Shown: positions 36,401 to 46,739 of the stretch, piece after piece
Layout of the letters: each line of letters begins with the position of its first letter
Position numbering within the stretch: the first letter of the stretch is position 1
Assembly: GCA_019916065.1 (NCBI GenBank)
Contig: CM034233.1
Span: forward strand, 14,921,009-14,985,008
Origin: Vitellaria paradoxa
Taxonomy: Eukaryota > Streptophyta > Magnoliopsida > Ericales > Sapotaceae
Reading direction: 5' to 3'
Length of the DNA stretch: 64,000 nt
Notes under the pieces: model-generated
What the model saw: the letters and a program-made list of their open reading frames with translations, nothing else
Told to the model about the DNA's origin: nothing
Database searches by the model: none
Made by a program: the position numbers and the translations under genes

Positions 36401-39336
36401 TCTGTACTGGTCACGCTGCGAATGGCTAATCTGAAGTGAGTTACAAAGTAACAATTAGTTAACCAAACATGTGTAATATGGCAAATTAAGCTTTTGACAG
36501 TTAGTGGAGTTCATGAGGAAATAAACAACACAAGTAATGTTAAGCTGTTGACACATTACCTCAGTATCAGATTCAGAATACTCATCCCTTTGTACAGAAT
36601 CAGCTCCCAAGCTCATATCATCATCTTGAATGTCATCATTTTCATCCTCACAAGGATCAAGAACACTCTTAACCTGCAGAAATTTCTAATTAAAAACACT
36701 AACTGAAAATTAAACAAGGGACCCAAGTTCCTTAAGCAATCTTCTAGCATTACCTTGAGAGCTAATACAAAATGTTTGCTGTTTACATTCCCAACCTCCA
36801 TTTTAAGAGGATTTTTTGTCCATGAATTATGAGCTTCTTGTTCTGTGCAGCTTCTGAAGAATGGGGGTTCGTAATCCACTGGCTGCAAGATCAATAAGCG
36901 TGTGACTGTAGCTTTTGTGATCAAATATAACGGAAGAGAAAACAATGACCTTTAGATGCATTATTGGACTCTATGAGAAAACAATCCAGAATCAACAAGA
37001 TTCGGATGATGCATTGTCAGCATTTCACTATTCCATCAGTTTTACAGTCTGGAAAGAACACAATTCTTCTTCACAGCATGGACATATACAAATTGATATT
37101 ATCATTGGAAAACCAATGAAAAAAAAAAAGTATGCAGATTGTATGGAAATACTAGTGCATTATAGTTGCTTATTAATTTCCTGAGTGTATGGGTATAATA
37201 TCAGATTTTGCTTGGCTTTTCCCTGCATTAGTTACCAAATCAAGGACATCTAATAAACCAATATACTTAGGGGAACCAATTAGCAAGATGAAAGTACAAG
37301 ATAATCTAGTTAGTGTAGGCCATACCGTAACATCATCATAGTAGAGGAGTTTCATCAAAATAGTACGCTGAAATAAGAATCAAATATATCGAGTCAAAAT
37401 CATTGTATTAACATATTGAAAGAACATTATTTATCAAAGGGACGCGTACACACAAGATGCAACCTCTCAGTTGTCAGTGCGATCTCTTTAATTCTCAGTT
37501 ACTGGAAATATTACCTCTACTGGCATTCTGTCCAGAGTTCTCATCAACTGAATCAGCGTGCGGACCATTTTGCAAGCAGCACTCCTGGATTATTAATTTG
37601 CATGAAAAATGGAGGACATACTTGGATATTCAAAATCCAACTAACAATAGATGGAATATTTGGATATGTACCTCATCTGATTGGGAGTAACTTCTGTGGT
37701 GGAGTTGCACTTGAATGTCCTTCCCTGCTTCTTGTTTCCAGTACGATTGATATTCATTGAAACCTCCTGGCTATCCAAATTTGAATAACTAAAAGAAACT
37801 GCAGGAGAAAATACAAAATTGTTTAGTACTCTAACATTGCTCCCAAGGAAATGTAAAGATACAAATAGATTTGCTTGGGCATTGTGCTGCCACGGAATGC
37901 AGTTATTAACATGAACACTGAGGTTATATCTAATTTTATAGAAGCAAAAGAAAATATTTCTTAGTTTCACAGAGCAGAGGCAGAAGGTGCCACCAGTTTA
38001 GTGTATGATCTATTTAATGGTATTTTACAAAACAGTCTATAACCTTAAATAATGTGTATATTAGTAATATGATCCAATATTGCACATCAAGTCAGTGATA
38101 CTCCCTCCCAAGGGACAGGGTATTATCAGAACCTTACATGCGTATTCCTCAATCATTGGACCTTCCACTGCTTCACAAACACAGAACAACAGTGTCTTTA
38201 GGTATTTCTTCTGCAATGCATCATAGACACCTAACAAAATTAACACAAACCGATTAAAATGAGTGTAAGCAAAGAGTTTGAGAAGTTGTCAGATCAAGAA
38301 AAGCTACATGCCTTTCTCCATCCAATCAATCAGTCTGCGTGACTCTGCATCCAATGGCAGAAGCTTCTTGATCTTCATTTCTGTTCATGATTTCATGATT
38401 GTGAAATTAATCACCAGAAAATTTCATGGAGAATTTGATGGAATCTGATCATAGCAAGCTCACCTAAAGCAGGAACAGACTTATCGTTGAAATATTTTTC
38501 TGGAAAAAGGCCTCTGATGTAACTGATGTTAAAAATGGCAATACGCAACAAGTTTCTTGTCTGTCTCAAAAAATAAATAAATAAATAATATGAGAATGTG
38601 AGATCAACAGTCGAGACTGAATAAATACACCAAGAAATTGTGAATTTAGTGCACCAACTGAATCAATCAATGGAAGATTAGAAAATTTCCGTACAGTTCA
38701 TTCAGAAATCATGCCAGTAAAACTTTTGAAGATACATTTTTGAAACATTACCAGAAAAACAGTATAGACTTGGACAAGAGGAACATTTAGCCTCTTTTAT
38801 GAACAATCTCACTAAGCTCCAATTAAGTACCAAATCATCATTGCAACCACATTACAGTATCTCTATAGTGAACAATTAAAATATTTCATACTCAAAACAC
38901 TCTGAATAATAGCTGGCATTTGAAATACAGAAAATTCACGGATTGTTTACCAAAGAAAAAGACATTCAGTTCCATTCAACTATGCTTCCATGCATTATAC
39001 GATTCAATGATCTGAATGCTAGAAAATAAAAAGTTTAAATTGAAAATCCAAAATTCAATCAGATATCAATGATGAAAACATATTAAGCAACTCAATATCT
39101 ACGGAACTACGTTACTATGATTATGAGCAGATGGAAATCAAAATCTGAATTATACCAGCAAAAGCGAGTCCTGCTCGGTGATCTCCGATTCCTTCACTTT
39201 CTGTGCGACAACCTGAGCAATTGAGAGAATTAAAGTGAGTTCAGGAATAAAAGACAGACGAACAAGCAGAAAGACAGAGAAAGCCCGAAGAAGAAGAGCT
39301 AGAAATGAATGCGTCGAAGAAGATTATTATGACCAT
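33420..39336 (-). CDS. ASY1: Meiotic chromosome axis protein ASY1 (HORMA and SWIRM domains)
   Basis: Minus strand, 22 coding exons, 614 aa (Arabidopsis about 596): 39334-39336, 39156-39212, 38464-38560, 38312-38380, 38138-38230, 37672-37798, 37515-37584, 37326-37367, 36754-36882, 36560-36673, 36388-36430, 36243-36284, 36030-36154, 35905-35917, 35707-35783, 35516-35614, 34577-34727, 34407-34483, 34259-34316, 33998-34164, 33761-33898, 33420-33473. The frame is open through every junction. HORMA domain about residues 12-229 ([52 protein letters not shown]). An acidic linker (DPCEDENDD) follows, then a SWIRM-type region about 285-370, a winged-helix-like segment ([15 protein letters not shown], about 401-455), and the conserved tail [13 protein letters not shown], where the family's closure motif lies. 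ASY1 is the plant Hop1 homologue: it loads on meiotic axes and promotes inter-homologue recombination and synapsis. Structural oddities: an ATG-only first coding exon, a GC-AG fourth intron, and a 13-bp exon 14. Confidence 0.95.
35117..35329. mobile_element. Short repeat insertion in ASY1 intron 16
   Basis: Starts AGGGGCGGATCCAGAATTTTGGG and ends CCCCTTCATGTGTCCGCACTTG; the two ends are approximately inverted. This is the common plant 'GGGGCGGATCCAG' interspersed repeat. It includes an A run (35240-35260). Non-coding. Confidence 0.5.
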
Positions 39337-39438
39337 CTTAGCAGATTTCTCAATTAAGCCGAGACTAGAGAGCGATAGCGAGAGCAATTCAGAGCGATTT
39401 TGAAATTTTGATATTGCAGCGAACAAGCGAGGGCAGCT

Positions 39439-39447
39439 GGCGCGAAA
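39439..39447 (-). promoter_or_regulatory. E2F-type site in the ASY1 5' region
   Basis: Reads TTTCGCGCC on the minus strand, the canonical E2F consensus, about 103 bp upstream of the ATG and about 20 bp downstream of a TATA box. E2F control fits a gene used in premeiotic S phase, but function is inferred. Confidence 0.5.
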
Positions 39448-39466
39448 GGATTGCATTGAGCTCGGA

Positions 39467-39476
39467 ATATATATAA
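39467..39476 (-). promoter_or_regulatory. TATA box of ASY1
   Basis: TTATATATAT on the minus strand, about 130 bp upstream of the start codon. Confidence 0.55.
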
Positions 39477-40551
39477 GCACGGAAAACTAAACCTTAGTTA
39501 GGAGGGAACTAGCAGTGGTTAGAGTGAGCCACGCAAATGGCATTAGAGTTAGTTGGGGAGCTGTAATTTACTTGCACTGCAGGGGTATTTTGGTCTTCAG
39601 GCACACAAGCTGAGGCCCAGATGGTTGTGGATCACTTGAGTACTTTGGGTTGCTGAACCGAAGAGCCGGAGAGCCTTGCTAGATTCCCGAAACTTCTATT
39701 ATTACTATTACTCTCTTTTTTTTTTTTTTTTGCATTTTAATGATTGATGTGTGAAATACTAACAATCAAATATTTTTTTCAAATAATAATAGTAGAATTC
39801 TATTTTAATCAAGTTAAATTAGAACCATTATATTAAAAAAAAAATCTGATCATTGATAACTCACATTTCAATGACTGAAGTGTAAAAGGCATAAGAGAGC
39901 TTAGCAATTAATTGCTATAAAAAATTGTTTAATTACAAAGAGCTTTTCCCTCTAAAGTTTTTTTTATTAGGTAAAATTGATAAATTTGAATGAACATAAA
40001 AAATAATTGCAATAATGCGTAAATAAAGTCCTGAACTTATTCTCAACTAGAAGTGTGCACATAAAATGTGTGTAATTTTTGTTAAATTTTTTAATAAAAT
40101 AAAAATTATAAAAATAATTCATTTATGTAATTTAATTAAGAATATAAAAATAAAATAATGTTGTGGTTAAAAATTTAAAATTTGTCCAATAACTTAATTG
40201 GGGTAATTTTTATAAATTATTTGATTTAACATTTTATTTTGATAGGAGGTTGAAAAATATTTTAAAAAATTAGAAAGTTTCACCGAAATTAAAATTTTAT
40301 TAATTTTTTAACTTCACCAATGCTCCTAATGTTTTTTTTTACAATAGTACGAGTTTTTCCTTTATAATAGTATTGATATACAGATACACTCTATAATCCA
40401 ATTTATAATAATTTTATTCTTTAACAAATGAATAATGCAAAAATGAGACCTCAAAATTATACGCAATGCATAAATACACCTTATAATTGAATACATTACT
40501 ATTTCATCTCATTTAAAAACTTAAAAAAAAAAAAAAAAGGATTTAACCTCG

Positions 40552-40594
40552 AGAGATTCACTCCCTAGGTCAAACCCCTAGAGAGTGAATCTCT
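40552..40594. repeat. Near-perfect hairpin
   Basis: AGAGATTCACTCCCTAGG and CCTAGAGAGTGAATCTCT pair at 17 of 18 positions across a short loop (TCAAAC). It stands in non-coding DNA next to an A run. Could be a transposon end, a small-RNA hairpin or chance remains of a repeat. Confidence 0.6.
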
Positions 40595-41875
40595 TTTGGT
40601 TTGTGCCACACATACCGGCCCCTCAACATGTATAGCGGTCAATCGCGAACTCGCGTAGCGGCGAGGAAATCATTTAAAAACTTAGACAACATGTTGACAT
40701 GGAATAAATTTTTAGTATATCAACTGAACACGAGGACAACGCAGAAAAAATAGCGGCTCAACCTAACCCGGACCTTTATGGGTTGGATTAGGGGTATCAA
40801 ATAACTGGTTGGATTAAAATTTAAAAGGAAAAAAAAAAAGCACCATTAACAATAATAGCGACTGATTCATCTGAACCACTTATCAATTTAAGGATATCTA
40901 AGGACTCACATATGATGAACCACCCAGATGCATCAATCTTGACAATTGCGACTGGTGATAGACTTTTTCGACATATAAGTTTAAGAAATTGTTTGGCAAG
41001 TGATGGCACAAGCTTGCGAATTATGCAGTGTGAAATGAATGATTTTCTTCGGTTTGAGAATTTAAGAAAAAAAAATAAAATAAAAGAAAATATTAATAAT
41101 GAGAGAGAAGAAATGAAACGAAATGATGATAATTTCTGACTGTACGTTTAGAATTTAGAAGATAAACACATTCATTTCACTTCCACTTGTTTGTAAGCTT
41201 ATAAAAAATAGGATTAAGAAAAAAAAAAGTTTTGCATCATTTTACTATGGCATTGATATATTTGCAATTTTGTTTTTATTCCTTTTTTATGAACAAATAC
41301 GGTATTATAAAATTTTTATGAATTAACTTTCTTTTCTCCATTTTCTGTCTAATTTTGGGTTGATGAAAATATCATTTCTCTACATTTTCTTTTCATTTCG
41401 CCCCATCATGGACTATTAGAATTGTCTCATTACAATGCTCTGCTCCTCAAGCTTAGGGCTAAAAGTTGCATTTTTTTTTTTTTTTTTGGAAAATCATCGG
41501 TTGCATAAACTAATTAGCTAAGATGAACCCTTAATCAAACAAATCCTCGATTTAAGAACACCAACGCACCAAAATCCGCACAGTAGTAATACATGGCACG
41601 GTCAATATTCATCTGTAGCAATAACTAGACTTTAGGCGCTCAATATTCGAAAGGTTACACTACGAATGACCAACGAATATCGCTCACCTCTTTTGAGTTT
41701 CTGATAATTACAACTCTTTATATTTTAAAAAAAAATATTTATATTCTTAATATTTGAACTTTTAATACTAAAATTTTCTGCCGTTTATTTTTTTTTTTTC
41801 ATGGGCTGTATTTAACTATGCAAAAAGCCAAAAATACCCTTCAAAAATGGAAATTTAATTTTTATTTCTATTTTT

Positions 41876-41907
41876 CCCCCCGCCCCCGCCGCCCCGGGGG
41901 GGGGGGG
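41876..41907. repeat. C-run abutting G-run
   Basis: About 20 bases of C with three interspersed G, then 12 G, meeting at CCCCGGGG. This is the only strongly GC-rich stretch in this AT-rich spacer. It can form a hairpin or a G-quadruplex on either strand. Confidence 0.8.
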
Positions 41908-42218
41908 TTAATAACTCTATGACATCTTACTCTTATTTAAACTAAAATATTGTTGCACGTCCGTACTAAAATAATAAACACAATAATATATAAACTAATT
42001 GTAGACGGCCAAAATTTAAATTTTTGTTTTTTTTTTTTTTTTTTTTGTGTAAACTTTTAGACATGTAATTGAGTACAATGTTTTCTTAATACAAATATGA
42101 ACAACATGCTTAACACTTACCCAAAAAAATTGTGGTCGAAACCCCCATGTCCGAAAAAAGGTAATCTCACATTCCAGAATGAAGGGGGTTATTATTAACT
42201 TCTCACAACTTTGAGATC

Positions 42219-42259
<41 letters not shown>

Positions 42260-42598
42260 GTTACATGATCTTGCATTGCTCGAAGCCCTCCATGATTGAA
42301 AAGAGTGAAAGGTGTACGTGCGGAACAAATTTGCAAACTACCCAAATGCCTACCATTATATTGAGGATAACCAACCGTGTAAATAGTAAGAGATGTGTAC
42401 CAGAAATAAAACTAACTATACCTTAACATCACATTTAGCATGGCAATAGAATAACATTGCTGAGTTGAAGTCAAGAAATTAACATCATACCATAACTCAG
42501 TTGCACATTGCTTTAAACCCATCAACAAATATTTGAACACTCGCAAATATCTTACCAACACCGGTAAGTTTAACCTTGCAGAAGGACAAATCTTTTAC

Positions 42599-45500
42599 TC
42601 ATCTTGGAGGAGGTGGAGGAACATTAGACTTTGCCATTCCAACCCATGCAACAACTCCAACAGCTAGGATTACCCACCCAAGTATGTCATACATTAAATC
42701 ATTGCTGTGTTTCTTCTTCTTTGCACTCTGGCAAAAGAAATAAAAAAATGTAAACCTCCTTAAGAAAAGCTCCGATCCTCCAGTAGGAAAAAAAAAAGTT
42801 TATAATAAGTAGACAAATAATGCAATTGTAACCACCAACATTTTGTGATCAGTGACAGCTAAACCATAACCATCCTTCAACAAGAATATCAAGGTCAAAA
42901 CGATTACTTTTACATGCAATAGAGAACAATGCATATTATATGGCACATCACCAATCAAGGAACACATTGAAATTAGAAAGGGCCCGATTTTTATTTTTCT
43001 TGAGATATTGGCACCCCTTACCACACTATGATTATTTTTTGACAAGTAAATATTGTTCACCAAAGGGAAGGTGGTTGGGACGCCTCAAACCCTTGGAGTC
43101 ATGACCTTTGTTCCGGGAGTTGTGCCTTTTTTCAAGTAGAGCTGACCCATCTTGTCAAACTACCCTTTACATGGAAAAACGGAAACATCAACTGAAAAAA
43201 CAAAACAAAAAGCCTAATCTTAAGTATTACCCATATGTAAAATATGTTCTTTTTTTTTTTTTTTTGCATGGGTGGGTAGTTTTGGAGTTTTTTTTTTTTT
43301 TGGGGGGGGGTGTTTGTGGTGGTTCCAGAACTCTTAAATCAGTTAAAAACTGCAGCCATTGCATTTAAAGGCTTCATTGCATTCTCCTGTGCGATGGCTA
43401 GTAATATAGAAAGCAGCACAGGATGTCACAATCACCCTGGGCCTTCTTGCAACAAGTTCATCCAACTTCTCTTGAGCAATAAAGATTGTGCTAATCGTCT
43501 TTTGAAGCCACAGTTCGTGAAACTATAAGAGCATATTAAAGCAAACTGAGATACACTTTAAAACTCTGACAAAACCTACATGTACGACAGGCAACCGTAA
43601 AAACATTATAATGAAATCAACAATCTAGTTACCCAAGACACCAATTCTAACCATAAAAAAATAAAAATAAAAACACATCCACAGACATAAGTCAGGGATC
43701 AATTGGGCAGAGCAAGTAGAGCAACTAAGAAGCAAATCATGGCAGTCCTCAAAGATAGTAGCATTCCTTTATACACAAACCAGAAAAAGTAAATATGTAG
43801 AATCCCACCTTCGCATTTGAACTAGCAGAAGATCCACCACCCATAGCCTGTTGCCCAAAGCCATGCTTATGTAGGTCCTTGTGTAATTCAGGTGCCTAAG
43901 ACATAATTAATGATGTTAACAATACTTTAAACATCAATAGAGCATACATTTGAGAGGATCAAATAAGCAAATCTCTCTGTATTTTTAGGCTAAGCCTGAT
44001 ACAAATGACTTAAATCCTATTTACCTGAAACCAAGAAAATTAGTATTCACAGCATGTGTTTGTACTTACATTCTCAACAGAAATTTGAAACTTTCATAGC
44101 ACGTGCTTTTTGTGCAAGGAAGTGGGGGAAACGGTTGATCATCTGACGATATATTGCAAATGGGTGAGAAACTTTTGGGATATCTTCCCAGCAAGTATTG
44201 GTATTCAATGGGTTTTCCCTAAAGATTCCAAGAGCTTATTGCAGGCATGGTGGGATATAAAGTCAATTCTGTCAAGAGGAAGACTTGGAAAATAGTTCCC
44301 TTCTGCATTTTTTGGCTAATATGGAAGGAACAAAACAGGAGGAATTTTGAAGGGGGTGGAATTGCCCTTATACAAAGTCAAAAGAGTCCTTTTTTTGTCA
44401 ATGTATGGTTAGTTAAACGGGGTATAGTTTCATACATAAACTTTATTGAGAGTATGTCAGCTTAAATGTGGAGGGAAATTGTACACGTTTTGGGCACTCT
44501 TTTAATGCTTTCCATTAAACCTTTCTTTTAATAAAATTTATATATTCTAATAAAAAAAATCATGCATTTAGAGCCTAAATTATTAGTATTTATTTCGGCT
44601 CCTTCGACTGCTGCAAGAAAGCATATGTATCCACGGAGAGAATTTAAAAACAGCATATGTTCCTTTATTAAAATAAATACAAGGGAGACCTCCATGGAGT
44701 TAGACATGGCTAATGTCTTTCTAAACTCTCGTCCCCTGTAAAATTAATATGATTCATGTGGATTGATAGCACATGACCAGACACTAAAGTAAGTTAAAGG
44801 TGCATGGGAACCTGCTTGCGGCGATGGAATCAGGAAATATTGCTTGACTTATATAAAGCTAAAATGCCATCCAAGCTAATAAGTTGCTTTTTCCAATCAA
44901 AATTTAAGTAAATTGTAACATCAGAATCAATAAAAAGCACATACATAACATAAAAGGCATTGTGAGCTTATTTCACCGAAGCATATAATTAGAGGCAACT
45001 CCAGAGTCCATTATTGAATGCAGGCAATATAACTGGTTGGGCTTAAAACAAGAAAATGAACTAGAGCGAATACCTTGGCTGTGGCTTCCAACGACTTGAG
45101 ATAGAGCTCATTTTCGGGATCCTAGAACAATAAAATTCACCATCAAGCTTATGCAAAATCCTATTAGTATGAAATATATGTGACGCGTGAGCATGGGCGG
45201 AACCACACTTTAAAAAACAAAAATCTTTATTATATATAGTTATTTTTATATCGCCCTATATAATTTTATTAATTCGCCCCCCATATAGTTTTGCTAATCC
45301 TCCTCCATTGTCAACATGCAATTGTCTTTTCTCTTATGCAAGGCACATGTACGAGGCCAATCCACTGCTATACATCCACTGCCAAAATTACAAATTTTGT
45401 TAAAATAATTTCACGTTTTTAAAAATTATTCTCAAAAATTTTATTTTTATTGCTATAATTATTCTTATTAATTTTATTATAAAAGTATTCCTACTTTCTC

Positions 45501-46339
45501 CCAAGCTAGCATGTAATTTTTGCCCCCACTGAGTAAAAAATGCTAGTTCCACCCCTGCGCTTAAGCCTTGATTAAAACCTACTAAAAATAATAATAATAA
45601 TAATAGAGTACCTCATTCACTGCTTTTTGGAAACACTGAGATGCACTCTCAAAGTAACTCTGTGCCTCATCCTGGCCAGGAGTCAAAAATGCATGAGAAG
45701 TTTGGGCATTTCCTAGGTACCACAACGTTTCAGATTTTGTGGGATTGATTTCTAGTGCCTCCTCGAATTTTGAAATAGCATCTGCCGATGAAATATAAAC
45801 AGCCACACACATGATGTCAAGCGATCTAAGAGACCTTGAGAGAAGATTCTTAACACAATTATTGAAAAAAAAAAAATACCACAACCAAAACTATTTAAGG
45901 GAGAAACTGTAACATATACCTTTAATCATTCTTTTTGACTCACGAATATCCCCAAATTGCGACAGTTCCAGCAACGACCCTCCCCATTTAGTTAAGTTCT
46001 GCAGAGAGCATGTTTCACAGATCAAAAAAAAAAATAATAATAATAAAATCACAACGTGTTTCGCAGATTGACATTTTCAATTTCAATTCAAAAAAAAAAA
46101 AAAACAAAAATTGCATAGACTTTACAAAGCATTAACAACTCAGACCATAATCAGCTGTGAATTCCAGAGTCACAATCACGTGCCCATCACTCCCTCACTG
46201 ATCACTGAACTAACTAAACAAACCTTTGCCTAGAACTAAGAAAGCGCAAAATAGTAAAACTTCAAAAATCAAATCAGAACGATAGAGGTTGGAGAAGCAG
46301 CCAAGCAACCACCTACACGTATAATAGAACGTATTTCTA

Positions 46340-46378
<39 letters not shown>

Positions 46379-46534
46379 GCAGAGACACATAGGTGTGTAG
46401 AGAGAGAAGCAAAGAAAAGGAGGTGTGATACAAACATCGGCATCGTAAGGGTTCTTGGTGTAGTTGGCTTCGGCAGTCCGGCGAGCGTGCTCGAATATCA
46501 TGAGCCGTTCAAGGTCGTTCTGAGCCGTATCCAT
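42599..46534 (-). CDS. TOM20: Mitochondrial import receptor subunit TOM20 (plant type)
   Basis: Minus strand, six exons, 203 aa: 46436-46534, 45920-45998, 45612-45781, 45074-45121, 43809-43895, 42599-42727. All introns are GT-AG and the frame is continuous. The N-terminus [20 protein letters not shown], the TPR-like core ([43 protein letters not shown]) and [14 protein letters not shown] match plant TOM20. A Gly/Ser linker leads to [12 protein letters not shown] single transmembrane helix ([20 protein letters not shown], about residues 173-192) and a Pro-rich end (PPPPPR) complete it. Plant TOM20 is tail-anchored in the outer mitochondrial membrane with its TPR domain in the cytosol, where it binds presequences of imported proteins. 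That topology is the reverse of animal and fungal TOM20. Introns 3 and 4 contain transposon remnants. Confidence 0.96.
44090..44560 (+). mobile_element. 5'-truncated L1-like LINE fragment in TOM20 intron 4
   Basis: Plus-strand text encodes [18 protein letters not shown], the C-x2-C...H...C pattern of the zinc-binding domain at the end of plant LINE reverse transcriptases (zf-RVT), followed by [12 protein letters not shown]. The continuation ([18 protein letters not shown]) is in another frame from about 44290, so it is frameshifted. It ends near an AATAAAA and an A-rich tail at about 44530-44553. It lies antisense to TOM20. Confidence 0.75.
45193..45560. mobile_element. MITE-like insertion in TOM20 intron 3
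   Basis: Left end GGGCGGAACCACACTTT, right end TAGTTCCACCCCTG, which reads CAGGGGTGGAACTA inverted. AT-rich interior with no coding sequence. Confidence 0.5.
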
Positions 46535-46594
46535 GTTGAATCTACTGTTTTGATTGACTCCCTGGCTCTCTCTACAATGCAATCTTGCTTGCCC

Positions 46595-46602
46595 TAGGGT
46601 TT
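46595..46602 (-). promoter_or_regulatory. Telo-box in the TOM20 5' region
   Basis: AAACCCTA on the minus strand, about 61 bp upstream of the ATG. Telo-boxes are common near the transcription start of plant housekeeping genes. Role inferred. Confidence 0.4.
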
Positions 46603-46739
46603 AATAACAGAGTCGAAGAAGACGAGAAGCTGACGGCGAATAAGGGTCCGAAGGGAGCCGTGGCAACCGAAATCAAAGACGCGTCAGCAGTGCGTCATCG
46701 TTTGAACCTTTATTGCGGTTCCGGGGTCTCCCGCGGGCC

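Larger units (their letters stand above)
39500..42598. other. Intergenic region between ASY1 and TOM20
   Basis: No gene supported. Contents: an 18-bp-stem hairpin at 40552-40594, a C-run/G-run block at 41876-41907, poly-T at 42026-42046, and an AT run at 42223-42257. The last two lie 340-570 bp past the TOM20 stop codon. Confidence 0.6.

Noticed and set aside
40821..41139. Overlapping frames on both strands between ASY1 and TOM20
   Set aside because: No splice context, family match or conserved motif; probably repeat debris.
42016..42345. Minus-strand frame with Tyr-Ile repeats
   Set aside because: The repeat is a translated AT microsatellite.
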